DNA of 62,936 nt. Source: Firm-04 sp045596625 (GTDB taxonomy: Bacteria > Bacillota > Clostridia > Oscillospirales > Ruminococcaceae). The notes beneath the pieces were generated by a model, which ran no database searches, was not told the DNA's origin, and saw only the letters and a list, made by a program, of their open reading frames with translations. The DNA lies in assembly GCA_045596625.1 (NCBI GenBank), contig JAZOCU010000017.1, positions 1-62,936 on the forward strand. The letters are read 5' to 3'. Of the stretch, positions 17,076 to 26,064 are shown one piece after another. Both the position numbers and the translations under genes were made by a program. Position 1 is the first letter of the stretch. Each line of letters begins with the position of its first letter.

Positions 17076-18155
17076 TTATTCTGTATCCAGCATTTCCTGC
17101 AAGGGAAGCTGCTGCGGTACATTCTCATCGGAAGGATATCCCAGATGCTGATAGGCAAGCTGTGTTGCGCATCTGCCTCTGGGGGTACGCGCCAGCATAC
17201 CCAGCTGCATCAGAAACGGTTCACAGACATCCTCCAGCGTCACAGCCTCCTCGCCAATGGCAGAAGCGAGCGTTTCCAGACCCACAGGGCCGCCATGATA
17301 TCCTCGTATGATCATATCAAGCATACGACGATCCAGCTTATCCAGTCCCAAATGATCGATCTCCAGCCGTTCCAGCGCCATTGCTGCTAATCTGCTGTCG
17401 ATCACGCCATTGCCCATCACATCTGCAAAATCACGCACACGGCGCAGCAGACGATTGGCTATTCGAGGTGTTCCTCTGGAACGCTTTGCAAGCTCCATAG
17501 CACCATCGGTTTCGCAGGGAATATCCAACAGCATTGCACTGCGGCGGACAATATCACAAAGCTGCTCGGGCGAATAAAGCTCCAAGCGCTGTACAATACC
17601 AAAACGATCCCGCAGCGGCGGTGTCAATTGACCTGCACGCGTCGTAGCGCCCACCAGCGTAAAGGGCTGCAGATCTACACGGATACTGCGTGCAGAGGGC
17701 CCTTTTCCGATCATGATATCCAGCACTCGATCCTCCAATGCCGGATACAGGATCTCCTCTACGGCACGGGAGAGTCGATGGATCTCATCCACAAAGAGCA
17801 CATCGCCTCTGCCTAAATTGGTCAGAAGCGCTGCCAGATCACCGGGCTTTTCGATGGCAGGTCCGGAGGTTACACGCAGATTCACACCCATTTCATGGGC
17901 AATGATACCGGAAAGTGTAGTCTTACCCAAACCGGGCGGTCCATAAAGCAGCACATGATCCAGCGGCTCATTGCGCCTTCTGGCGGCTTCAATATATATG
18001 GCAAGATTTTCCTTGACTTTATCCTGCCCGATATAATCGGCAAGGGATTTCGGACGCAAAGAGGTCTCCAGATCCACATCCTGCGCAATCAATTCCGGAG
18101 AACTGACACGCTCTTCAGCCGATGTATCAAAGATAGGTTCGCCTTTCTGAATCAT
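17076..18155 (-). CDS. ruvB: Holliday junction branch migration helicase RuvB
   Basis: The hexameric AAA+ motor that, guided by RuvA, drives branch migration of Holliday junctions. The 359 residues begin with an extension, then LRPKSLADYIGQ. They contain Walker A GPPGLGKTT, Walker B LFVDEIHRL, sensor 1 VGATTRAG and a C-terminal winged helix (GLETLASAIGEE...EPFLMQLGMLARTPRGR). TTGGAGG lies 5 bases upstream of the ATG. It is separated from ruvC-ruvA by an SseB-like gene that has its own promoter. Confidence 0.96.
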   Translation of the reverse strand: MIQKGEPIFDTSAEERVSSPELIAQDVDLETSLRPKSLADYIGQDKVKENLAIYIEAARRRNEPLDHVLLYGPPGLGKTTLSGIIAHEMGVNLRVTSGPAIEKPGDLAALLTNLGRGDVLFVDEIHRLSRAVEEILYPALEDRVLDIMIGKGPSARSIRVDLQPFTLVGATTRAGQLTPPLRDRFGIVQRLELYSPEQLCDIVRRSAMLLDIPCETDGAMELAKRSRGTPRIANRLLRRVRDFADVMGNGVIDSRLAAMALERLEIDHLGLDKLDRRMLDMIIRGYHGGPVGLETLASAIGEEAVTLEDVCEPFLMQLGMLARTPRGRCATQLAYQHLGYPSDENVPQQLPLQEMLDTE

Positions 18156-18182
18156 GCTGCCTCCAAGAATCTCAGATGATAA

Positions 18183-18908
18183 TCAGCGCTCAAAATAACG
18201 CTTTTTGCGGATATAAAACGGCTCAACACCATCAATCGCTTTTTTCGCTGCATCCTCTTCAAGACTTAAGAACACAAGGCTGTCACCGGATTTGGTGTAG
18301 GTCTGCATATATTTAGAAAGCGGGAAAAACAGCTTTCTGGTATTGCCGAGCATATCAAATACAAACAAGGTCTGCGGACGCTCACAGCCACGGATCATAT
18401 CTACCACATAGCAGCAATCCACATTAGCCTGTCGTGCCAGATACCGCACCATCGGTCGAAGCAGATGATCCAGATTCTTCTGCGGTCTGCGATATTCGAT
18501 GGTTTCCTCCTCTTTCATGGAGATGGCAGGAATATTCAGATTTCTTGCAACCATCAGAATACTCTTGATCTCCTGCGAGGAAAACTCCTTGCCGTAGGAG
18601 TTGGGGTTGAGCACCGCAGAGGCCGATTGGATCAGATCAAACAGGCGCAGACAGTTCAAGCGATAGCAATTGACATAACGCTTTGCAAACTGCTGCAATG
18701 CACGATAGCTTGTGAAGAACGGAATGAAAATATCACCGTCTGGATTCTGCGTCGTAACCAGCTCCATAGAGATACCACCGGCATTTTCATCGCGTTTCAC
18801 CGGCTGCTTGCAGATCACATACACATCACTTTTGATCAGCGTTTGCAGGAAAATCGATCGTTTTTCCGGTTTGGTTATCGCTTCCTTCAATAATTCGTCC
18901 AGATTCAT
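18183..18908 (-). CDS. SseB-like protein
   Basis: A 241-residue soluble protein. The N-terminal half has the SseB pattern: a long helix, a VYVICKQPV strand, then GDIFIPFFTSYRALQQFAK. The second half fits the SseB C-terminal domain. The family is widespread but has no settled function; it is often described as an enhanced serine sensitivity or type III secretion accessory type. The ATG at 18906-18908 follows GAGGAGGAC at 6-7 bases; an in-frame upstream extension lacks a site. It is the first gene after promoter 18934-18962 and lies 27 bases upstream of ruvB. Confidence 0.6.
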   Translation of the reverse strand: MNLDELLKEAITKPEKRSIFLQTLIKSDVYVICKQPVKRDENAGGISMELVTTQNPDGDIFIPFFTSYRALQQFAKRYVNCYRLNCLRLFDLIQSASAVLNPNSYGKEFSSQEIKSILMVARNLNIPAISMKEEETIEYRRPQKNLDHLLRPMVRYLARQANVDCCYVVDMIRGCERPQTLFVFDMLGNTRKLFFPLSKYMQTYTKSGDSLVFLSLEEDAAKKAIDGVEPFYIRKKRYFER

Positions 18909-18933
18909 AGAAAGTCCTCCTCGTCTATATTGA

Positions 18934-18962
18934 TTTATAACGCTATTGGCATGATGATTCAA
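18934..18962 (-). promoter_or_regulatory. Promoter ahead of the SseB-like gene and ruvB
   Basis: Minus-strand TTGAAT (18957-18962 on plus) and TATAAA (18934-18939) are separated by 17 bp, 25 bases before the start codon. Confidence 0.5.
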
Positions 18963-19030
18963 TATTCATCGAAATACAGGTGTTTTCAGAAACTTAGGGT
19001 GCAAAGAAGTCATCCCGACACCCAATCGTC

Positions 19031-19627
19031 CTATAAGCGTTTTCCGAATTCCAGTAGAGAAAGACGGATCAGCTCAGAAGACGGTAATGCAGGATCCAAT
19101 GCAGCAAGCACGCCTGCTACCTCACCCTGCGAATAGCCAAGCACCATCAATGCAGACATTGCTTCTTCCACCGCACCACCGGATATCATAACAGGTGCTG
19201 CAGAAAACTCCTGCATTTCCACGGTTTTTGCAACCTTATCCTTCAATTCCAGCACAATACGCTGTGCAAGCTTCGGACCAACACCCTTTGTTTTGGTAAA
19301 GGTTTTCGAGTCTCCTGCCGCAACAGCAAGTGCAAACCGATCCGGTGTCTGATCGGAAAGGATCGAAAGCGCTGCCTTCGGCCCCACACCGGAAACACTC
19401 AGAAGCTGTAAAAAGCAAGTGCGTTCACTGCGTGCTGCAAAGCCATATAACGAGATCTCATCCTCACGCACGGCGAGATGGGTATACAGCATGGTTTCCT
19501 CTCCCACAGCACCGATGGCAGCAGCGGTTTGCAGACTGATCCGGCAGGCAAAGCCGACACCACTGCATACGATCACCGCAAGCCCCGGTTCCTTATGCTG
19601 TATCACGCCGCTGATACTGTCTATCAT
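19031..19627 (-). CDS. ruvA: Holliday junction branch migration protein RuvA
   Basis: The tetrameric junction-binding partner of RuvB. The 198 residues start MIDSISGVIQHKE (OB-fold domain). Tandem helix-hairpin-helix motifs (LSVSGVGPKAALSIL and TKGVGPKLAQRIVLELK) lie in the middle, and a C-terminal RuvB-contacting three-helix domain (EEAMSALMVLGYSQGEV) closes the chain. AAGGAG lies about 10 bases upstream of the ATG at 19625-19627. It starts 16 bases after ruvC. Confidence 0.95.
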   Translation of the reverse strand: MIDSISGVIQHKEPGLAVIVCSGVGFACRISLQTAAAIGAVGEETMLYTHLAVREDEISLYGFAARSERTCFLQLLSVSGVGPKAALSILSDQTPDRFALAVAAGDSKTFTKTKGVGPKLAQRIVLELKDKVAKTVEMQEFSAAPVMISGGAVEEAMSALMVLGYSQGEVAGVLAALDPALPSSELIRLSLLEFGKRL

Positions 19628-19643
19628 AAGCGATCGTTCTCCT

Positions 19644-20123
19644 TCAATAATCGGGTTTTGCGCAATGCCCATGGCAGATAGCAAGTGCCAGTGCATCAGC
19701 CGCATCATCAGGCTTCGGGATTTCCTCCAAACGCAGAATCCTGCGGGTCATGTCCATGACCTGCGCCTTTTCTGCCTTGCCATATCCCACCACAGCTGAT
19801 TTTACCTGCAAGGGCGTATATTCATATACAGGCACCTGCTGCTGTCCGGCAGCCAATAATATGACACCACGCGCTTCGGCAACCATGATGCCTGTGGTTT
19901 TGTTGGTGTTGAAAAACAGTTTTTCCACTGCAATGCACTGAGGCCGGAACTGTTTCAGCAGATACATCATATCTTCATAGATCACAGTCAACCGCTGTGC
20001 AAAATCGACATGTGCCTCTGTCAGGATCGCACCGTATTCTACAGTATGAAAATGCATTCCTTGATAATCAAGGATTCCGAACCCGACTGTTGCATAACCG
20101 GGATCGATACCGAGAATCCGCAT
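19644..20123 (-). CDS. ruvC: Crossover junction endodeoxyribonuclease RuvC
   Basis: Cleaves Holliday junctions after branch migration. The 159 residues begin MRILGIDPGYATVGFG. The four acidic catalytic residues are at the expected positions: Asp7, Glu67, Asp140 and Asp143 (the latter two in PDDAADALA). The FFNTNKTTG loop is conserved. It is the first gene of a two-gene ruvC-ruvA unit behind its own promoter. Confidence 0.95.
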   Translation of the reverse strand: MRILGIDPGYATVGFGILDYQGMHFHTVEYGAILTEAHVDFAQRLTVIYEDMMYLLKQFRPQCIAVEKLFFNTNKTTGIMVAEARGVILLAAGQQQVPVYEYTPLQVKSAVVGYGKAEKAQVMDMTRRILRLEEIPKPDDAADALALAICHGHCAKPDY

Positions 20124-20152
20124 TTCTGATTCCTCCAGACTACACCAGCTTT

Positions 20153-20182
20153 ATTATATCATGAAACACGCACAAATTTCAA
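20153..20182 (-). promoter_or_regulatory. Promoter of ruvC-ruvA
   Basis: Minus-strand TTGAAA (20177-20182 on plus), 18-bp spacer, and a perfect TATAAT (20153-20158), 29 bases upstream of the ruvC start. Confidence 0.65.
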
Positions 20183-20256
20183 GAGGATTTGAGCAAAAAA
20201 CTCTCGACTTTTTGCATAAATTTCTGAAAAACTCAAAAAATACCGCTTTTTTCTGT

Positions 20257-21048
20257 TCAAGCACGATGTTCCCGACGATAAACCGTAGGAGTCACACCGT
20301 TATTTTTCTTAAACTGCCGCATAAAATGCTCTTCATTTTCATAACCACAGAGCTGTGCGATATGGGAAATGGTATAACTCGTTGCTGTCAGCAGTTCACG
20401 GGCACGATTCATTTTACAGTTAATGACATCGGCAATACAGGTCATCCCAAAGGTTTCCCGATAGACAAGCTGAAAATAGCTGCGGCTCATGTTCACTTCG
20501 GAACACAGCAGCTCCACTGTCCATTTCTCTTGGGGATTGGCATAGATTTTTTCCCGCAGGCGCACCAGCTCGGCGTAATGAGGATCGCCGCCCTGCATGG
20601 CAACATTGCCCACAGGCCCTGCGGTTTCTGCAATATGGATCAAAAGGGTTTTGAGCAAACTGTCCGTCATATCCGTTCGCTTGGGATTACCGGCATAGAA
20701 CTCTGCACTGAGCTGACGCAGCAGCGTACAAAGAAATGCCGTATCGCCAAATCGGAGCAAGGTATTGACAGGGATCTGCAGCGAACGAAAAAAATCCATA
20801 TCATATTCCACATCGAACGCTACCCAGTCATAGAGCAGCACATCATTGGCTGCTTCATAACGCAGCGGGGTGTTCTTTTCAAAAAGAATCAGATCACCGG
20901 GCTGTGCCGATACCTCCTCCTGTTCCAGTCGGATGCGCATCGGTGAGTGAGTCAGCAGCAGCATTCTGCTTCCCATGCCTTCAGGACGAGAAAAGGAACT
21001 GCCTGCCTCCTGCAGAATATGATAACCCAGAGAAAGCACCTGCATCAT
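20257..21048 (-). CDS. AraC-family transcriptional regulator
   Basis: 263 residues. The N-terminal half is a cupin-like sensing domain (QPGDLILFEKNTPLRY). The C-terminal 100 residues carry the two helix-turn-helix motifs of the AraC/XylS family: WTVELLCSEVNMSRSYFQLVYRE, then SYTISHIAQLCGYENEEHFMRQFKK. Such regulators usually sense a sugar or related small molecule; the ligand cannot be inferred here because no catabolic operon is adjacent. AAAGGAGG precedes two tandem ATG codons (21048 and 21045), either of which could be used. It follows the topoisomerase subunit A gene by 33 bases and may be cotranscribed. Confidence 0.88.
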   Translation of the reverse strand: MMQVLSLGYHILQEAGSSFSRPEGMGSRMLLLTHSPMRIRLEQEEVSAQPGDLILFEKNTPLRYEAANDVLLYDWVAFDVEYDMDFFRSLQIPVNTLLRFGDTAFLCTLLRQLSAEFYAGNPKRTDMTDSLLKTLLIHIAETAGPVGNVAMQGGDPHYAELVRLREKIYANPQEKWTVELLCSEVNMSRSYFQLVYRETFGMTCIADVINCKMNRARELLTATSYTISHIAQLCGYENEEHFMRQFKKNNGVTPTVYRREHRA

Positions 21049-21081
21049 CCGACCTCCTTTGCGGCAGCAGCCATCAAATCA

Positions 21082-23316
21082 TTAGAGCGTCAATTGTCCG
21101 GCAATTTCAAGATCCTTTGCCATACTGCCAACTGCCGGAATATTTTTCACTACATATTTTTGCAGAGATTCCTGCTGATCGGGTGTAATGACAGCAGCAT
21201 ATTCCAGCACAGCCTTTGCTTTCAGCGTCATAACCTGTACGCCGATGCTGTCACGGCTTGCTTTCGGCAGCAGCATTTCCGTTCGGAACACCAAGGCTCT
21301 GCCATTGGTGGTACGCAGCAGCACCGAAGCATCCTCCGGCAGATAAAGTACTGCCACAAGCTTGACCTTATCGGAATATGCATTGGCAAGCTTGCGCCGA
21401 TTGGTTTTCGTTTCATAGGCACGCAGCGGCACTTTTGTTATCTTGCCGTTCTGATAACAAAACAGCAAAAAGCCGTTATAATCTGTCGTTGCGACCATAG
21501 AAATCACATTCTCGCCCTCATCAAAGCCAAGCTTGACAGGCACATAATCGCCCAGCACGCTGGTCTTGCTATCCTCAAACTGAGAGGCTCTGGCTTTATA
21601 TACTTGCGCCTGATCGGTAAAGAACAACAATTCGGTACGATTGGTCGCTTCAAACTGCTGGGAAAGCGCATCGCCCTCTTTGAACTTGTGTTCGCCGCTC
21701 ATACGCAGACTCTGCGGTGTGATCTTCTTGAAATATCCGCCTGTCGTCATAAAGAGATGAACAGGATAATCGGGGATCTCATCCTCAGGATCCTCCGCAG
21801 GCTCATCCGTCAGATCATAGAACAGCGTTTTGCGAGGCTGTCCGTACTTTTTCATGACATCACGCAATTCTTCAGTCATGATTTTACGGATCTTCCGTAC
21901 ATCCCGCAAGATCTCCTCCATTTCAGCGATCTCAGCCTGTAACTGCTCGATCTCCTTGGTGCGATTGAGGATATACTCACGATTCAAATGGCGCAGCTTG
22001 ATTTCTGCTACATATTCAGCCTGTACCACATCAATGCCAAAGCCGATCATCAAGTTGGAAACAACTTCAGATTCTTCCTCTGTCTCCCGCACGATCCGAA
22101 TTGCCTTATCAATGTCCAATAGGATTTTTGCAAGGCCTTGCAGTAAATGCAGCTTATCCATCTTCTTGTGAAGATCAAAATACACTCTGCGGCGAATACA
22201 TTCGGTACGAAAAGCGATCCATTCTTCCAGGATCTCACGAATGCCCAACACACGAGGCGTGCCGGCAATCAGAATATTGAAGTTGCAGGATACGGTATCC
22301 TGCAAGGGCGTCATGCGGAACAGCTTCTGCATGAGCTTGTCGGGGTCGGTACCACGCTTAAGATCAATGGTGATCTTCAAGCCATTGATATCCGTTTCAT
22401 CCCGCAGATAGGAAATTTCACGAATCTTACCTGCTTTGATGAGATCCACAGTTTTTTCCATAATTGCTTCAATGGTCGTGGAATAAGGAATTTGTGTGAT
22501 CTCAATGCAGTTATTGGCTTTATCATAGCTGTATTTGGAACGCAGACGTACACTGCCGCGACCGGTTTCATAAATACGCTGCAGCTCTGCTTCGTCATAA
22601 ATCAAATAACCGCCTGTGGGGAAATCGGGACCCTTCAAAGTAGAAAGCAGATCATGCTCCGGATCCTTCATATAGGCAATACAGGTTTCACAGACCTCTG
22701 CCAGATTAAAGGGACACACATTGCTTGCCATAGATACGGCAATTCCTACATTGGAATTGACCAGTACTGTAGGAAAGGTAGCAGGCAGCAAGGTCGGTTC
22801 TACCGTAGTATTATCGTAGTTGGGTATGAAATCAACGGTTTCCTTGTCGATATCCCGAAACAGCTCTCCGCTGATCGGTTCCAGCTTCACCTCAGTATAA
22901 CGCGGTGCTGCATATGCCATATCACGGCTGTATGCCTTGCCGAAGTTACCCTTGCTGTCTACAAAGGGATGCAGCAGCGATTCATTGCCTCGTGCCAGAC
23001 GCACCATGGTTTCATAAATCGCAGCATCGCCATGGGGATTCAAACGCATAGTCTGACCTACCACATTGGCTGACTTTGTTCTTGCACCGTTTAGCAAGCC
23101 CATCTTGTACATCGTATAGAGAATTTTGCGGTGAGAGGGCTTGAATCCATCGATCTCCGGCAATGCACGGGATACGATGGCACTCATGGCATAGGGCATG
23201 AAGTTTTTGCGAAGCGTTTCGGTAATACGCTCCTCCACCACCAGACCGGCGCCCTCGATATAGGCATTACTCGGATTAGATGGCTTCACAGATATTTCCT
23301 TCTTTTTTCTCGCCAT
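21082..23316 (-). CDS. parC: Type IIA DNA topoisomerase subunit A (ParC/GyrA-like)
   Basis: The DNA-cleaving subunit of a type II topoisomerase that would decatenate or relax chromosomal DNA. The 744-residue protein has the DNA-gate start (RNFMPYAMSAIVSRALPEIDG) and a catalytic Tyr140 in AAPRYTEV. A coiled-coil segment at about 385-470 and a shortened C-terminal domain with no clear GyrA-box follow. That makes a topo IV-like role more likely than gyrase. AGAAAGGA precedes the ATG. The partner ATPase subunit is upstream, with a small unknown gene between. Confidence 0.85.
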   Translation of the reverse strand: MARKKKEISVKPSNPSNAYIEGAGLVVEERITETLRKNFMPYAMSAIVSRALPEIDGFKPSHRKILYTMYKMGLLNGARTKSANVVGQTMRLNPHGDAAIYETMVRLARGNESLLHPFVDSKGNFGKAYSRDMAYAAPRYTEVKLEPISGELFRDIDKETVDFIPNYDNTTVEPTLLPATFPTVLVNSNVGIAVSMASNVCPFNLAEVCETCIAYMKDPEHDLLSTLKGPDFPTGGYLIYDEAELQRIYETGRGSVRLRSKYSYDKANNCIEITQIPYSTTIEAIMEKTVDLIKAGKIREISYLRDETDINGLKITIDLKRGTDPDKLMQKLFRMTPLQDTVSCNFNILIAGTPRVLGIREILEEWIAFRTECIRRRVYFDLHKKMDKLHLLQGLAKILLDIDKAIRIVRETEEESEVVSNLMIGFGIDVVQAEYVAEIKLRHLNREYILNRTKEIEQLQAEIAEMEEILRDVRKIRKIMTEELRDVMKKYGQPRKTLFYDLTDEPAEDPEDEIPDYPVHLFMTTGGYFKKITPQSLRMSGEHKFKEGDALSQQFEATNRTELLFFTDQAQVYKARASQFEDSKTSVLGDYVPVKLGFDEGENVISMVATTDYNGFLLFCYQNGKITKVPLRAYETKTNRRKLANAYSDKVKLVAVLYLPEDASVLLRTTNGRALVFRTEMLLPKASRDSIGVQVMTLKAKAVLEYAAVITPDQQESLQKYVVKNIPAVGSMAKDLEIAGQLTL

Positions 23317-23358
23317 GGATATGATCCTTTCTATCAGAATGAGGAACAGGTCAATCGA

Positions 23359-23802
23359 TCAGATAAGCAAGGCAGCCCTTGCTTCCAGCTCCTCCAGTAT
23401 CAGTTCGCAGTTCATTTGCTGATTGGGGAATTTCGCACCTGCAATCTTGGGCGCTATTGTAAACCGCAGTCTGGCATTACGGCCTGCACCGTATTCCAGA
23501 TCGATCTGATATTGCCTGAATATCGTTTTTTTAATCTTGATCTTTGTCACAAGCATCATATCGATCTGCAGCGGTTGTTCTGTCACCATGCCCATCCGGC
23601 AGCCAATCAGCCTGTCTCGGTCGGTGAGACCAAGAAAACACGCCTTCACATTGCCGGAAGATGTCATACTCAAAAACGCATTGCTTTGATCCTGCACTGT
23701 GCAGTAGACTGCCGCAAGGATCCGTTCGTTGGGATAAACCAGCAGCTTGCTCAGTTTCTCCAGCATAGCATCCTCATTGATTATTTGTGTCAGCGTTCCC
23801 AT
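23359..23802 (-). CDS. Hypothetical protein between topoisomerase subunits (possibly PH-like fold)
   Basis: Not recognised with confidence. The 147-residue soluble protein has an N-terminal amphipathic helix (LEKLSKLLVYPNERILAAVY) followed by alternating strands, including SGNVKACFLGLTDRDRLIG and MLVTKIKIKKTIFRQYQIDL. The pattern resembles short bacterial PH-like domains (helix, then GxLxLTxxRLI strands). AAAAGGAG precedes the ATG. It sits 23 bases after subunit B and 42 bases before subunit A, so it is cotranscribed with both and may be a partner or regulator of that enzyme. Confidence 0.65.
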   Translation of the reverse strand: MGTLTQIINEDAMLEKLSKLLVYPNERILAAVYCTVQDQSNAFLSMTSSGNVKACFLGLTDRDRLIGCRMGMVTEQPLQIDMMLVTKIKIKKTIFRQYQIDLEYGAGRNARLRFTIAPKIAGAKFPNQQMNCELILEELEARAALLI

Positions 23803-23825
23803 GGGACTGTCTCCTTTTCATCGTC

Positions 23826-25808
23826 TTACGAAATATCGGCAAGATCCAGATAATCACCGCCATGCTCGGCAATATAATCCTTTCTGCCCTGCAGATTATC
23901 GCCCAGCAGCATTTCAAACATTTCTGCCGTTGCAGCAGCATCCTCCGGCGAGATCTTGATGATTCGCCTCGTTTCGGGATTCATGGTCGTCAGCGCCATC
24001 ATATCGGCTTCGTTTTCACCCAGACCCTTAGAACGCTGCAACGTATATTTCTGTCCCTCGATCTGTGACAGGATCTTCACACGTTCCTTTTCATCATAAG
24101 CAAAATAAGTCCGGTCTTTGGTAGTGATCTCAAACAGCGGAGATTCCGCAATATATACATATCCCTCACGGATCAGCGTCGGTGTCAGCCGATACAGCAT
24201 TGTCAGGATCAGTGTGCGGATGTGGAAGCCATCCTCATCGGCATCCGTACAGATCACGATCTTATGCCAACGCAGATTATCCAGATTGAATGTGGAAAGC
24301 TCCTTGTTGGCTTTGGCAGTTACCTCGACACCACAGCCCAGTACCTTCAGCAGATCGGTGATGATCTCGCTTTTGAAGATACGGCTGTAATCCGCCTTCA
24401 GACAATTCAGGATCTTGCCTCTGACCGGAATAACCGCCTGAAATTCTGCATCACGAGCCATTTTTACAGAACCCAATGCAGAATCGCCCTCCACGATATA
24501 CAGCTCACGTCTGCCGGTATCCTTGGAACGGCAATCCACAAACTTCGGCACCATATTGGCAAGATCAATGTTGCCGGAAAGCTTTTTCTTCAGATTCAGT
24601 CGAGTGCGCTCCGCATTTTCACGGCTGTGCTTATTCACAAGAACCTGTCCGGCTATTCTGGCAGCATCATCGGGATTTTCAGTGAAATAGACCTCAAGCT
24701 GATGCTTGAGAAAATCTACCATCGCTTCATAGATAAAGCGATTGGTGATCGCCTTTTTGGTCTGGTTTTCATAGGAAGCCTCTGTGGAAAAGGAAGAAGA
24801 TACCAGAACCAGACAATCCTGCACATCGGCAAAAGTGATCTTGCTTTCATTTTTGGTATAACGATTATTATTGCGTAAAAACGCATCGATTTGCGCTACA
24901 AAAGCACGCTTGACTGCATCATCGGGCGAACCGCCATGCTCCAGATAGCTGGAATTATGATAATATTCCAATCGCTGTACTGTATTGGAAAAGGCAAATG
25001 CCACCGAAAGCTTAACCTTATATTCCGGCTTATCCTCACGATCGCGACCCCGACGTTCGGTCTGCCAGAACTGTACCGGTGTCAGCCCCTGATCTGCAAT
25101 GATCTCATTGGCATAATCAGCAATACCGTTTTCATAGCGATATTCCGTCGTCTGGAATTTTCCTTTTTCCGTTTCGTTACGGTATATCAGCAGCAGATTG
25201 GGATTGACCACCGCCTGCCGCTTCAGCACATCATGAAACCATGCATCCGGTACGAGGATATCCGTAAACACTTCAAGATCAGGCTTCCAGCGGGTACGAG
25301 TGCCGGTATGTCTGCGCGTAACGGGTTCCTTTTTCAAGCCGCCGATGTTTTCACCTCGTTCAAAATGCAGAGAAAAATGATAGCCATCCCGGACAATATC
25401 TACATCCATATACTCCGAAGCAAACTGTGTTGCACACAGACCCAGACCATTCAGTCCCAGCGAATATGCATAGGTATCCGATCCGGAATCATATTTGCCG
25501 CCGGCATACATCTCGCAATATACCAGCTCCCAGTTATAACGTTCCTCGGCGCTGTTCCAGTCAACAGGACAGCCTCTGCCCATATCCTCCACTTCAATGG
25601 AGCCATCAGCATAACGAGTCACAATGATCTTTTCACCGAATCCGGCACGTGCTTCGTCAATGGAGTTGGAAATGACCTCAAAAATAGAATGCGCGCAGCC
25701 ATCCAGACTGTCAGAGCCGAAAATTACGGCAGGACGCTTTCTCACTTTATCGGGGCCTTTGAGCAAAACAATACTGTCATTGCTGTATTCCGGCGTTTTC
25801 TTAGGCAT
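23826..25808 (-). CDS. parE: Type IIA DNA topoisomerase subunit B (ParE/GyrB-like, divergent)
   Basis: The ATPase subunit, 660 residues. The GHKL ATPase motifs are FEVISNSIDEA, then DMGRGCPVD where DNGRGIPVD is usual, and LNGLGLCATQFAS where HGVGASVVNALS is usual. The TOPRIM domain has ELYIVEGDSALGS and CTDADEDGFHIRTL, against EGDSAGGS and TDADVDGSHIRTL in standard enzymes. Catalytic acids are kept, so it should be active but belongs to a divergent branch. The ATG at 25806-25808 is 9 bases from AAAGGA; another ATG at 25814 is only 3 bases away and less likely. Confidence 0.85.
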   Translation of the reverse strand: MPKKTPEYSNDSIVLLKGPDKVRKRPAVIFGSDSLDGCAHSIFEVISNSIDEARAGFGEKIIVTRYADGSIEVEDMGRGCPVDWNSAEERYNWELVYCEMYAGGKYDSGSDTYAYSLGLNGLGLCATQFASEYMDVDIVRDGYHFSLHFERGENIGGLKKEPVTRRHTGTRTRWKPDLEVFTDILVPDAWFHDVLKRQAVVNPNLLLIYRNETEKGKFQTTEYRYENGIADYANEIIADQGLTPVQFWQTERRGRDREDKPEYKVKLSVAFAFSNTVQRLEYYHNSSYLEHGGSPDDAVKRAFVAQIDAFLRNNNRYTKNESKITFADVQDCLVLVSSSFSTEASYENQTKKAITNRFIYEAMVDFLKHQLEVYFTENPDDAARIAGQVLVNKHSRENAERTRLNLKKKLSGNIDLANMVPKFVDCRSKDTGRRELYIVEGDSALGSVKMARDAEFQAVIPVRGKILNCLKADYSRIFKSEIITDLLKVLGCGVEVTAKANKELSTFNLDNLRWHKIVICTDADEDGFHIRTLILTMLYRLTPTLIREGYVYIAESPLFEITTKDRTYFAYDEKERVKILSQIEGQKYTLQRSKGLGENEADMMALTTMNPETRRIIKISPEDAAATAEMFEMLLGDNLQGRKDYIAEHGGDYLDLADIS

Positions 25809-25866
25809 TCGCATTGTTCCTTTCTCATCTGCAAGCAGATGCAGACTCAATTTGTCAGACAGAGTT

Positions 25867-25895
25867 ATTATACCATATCAAGCAAAAAAAAGCAA
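25867..25895 (-). promoter_or_regulatory. Promoter of the topoisomerase operon
   Basis: Minus-strand TTGCTT (25890-25895 on plus), 17-bp spacer and a perfect TATAAT (25867-25872). It is divergent from the GH25 promoter about 80 bp away. Confidence 0.65.
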
Positions 25896-25952
25896 GGGGC
25901 ATATTCCAAGAAATACCATAGGACGATCCGGTGCCGAAACATTACAAAACGC

Positions 25953-25981
25953 TTGCCTTTCCGACAGTATTATGCTATAAT
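25953..25981 (+). promoter_or_regulatory. Promoter of the GH25 lysozyme gene
   Basis: TTGCCT at 25953-25958, 17-bp spacer, and TATAAT at 25976-25981. The start codon is at 26065 with AAAAAGGAG just before it. Confidence 0.65.
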
Positions 25982-26064
25982 AAGATCACTGTCTCACGGG
26001 AAAAAGCAAGCGGAAGACAGCAATGGTTTCCGCTGAACCGCAATCTGTATCAAAAAGGAGTTTT

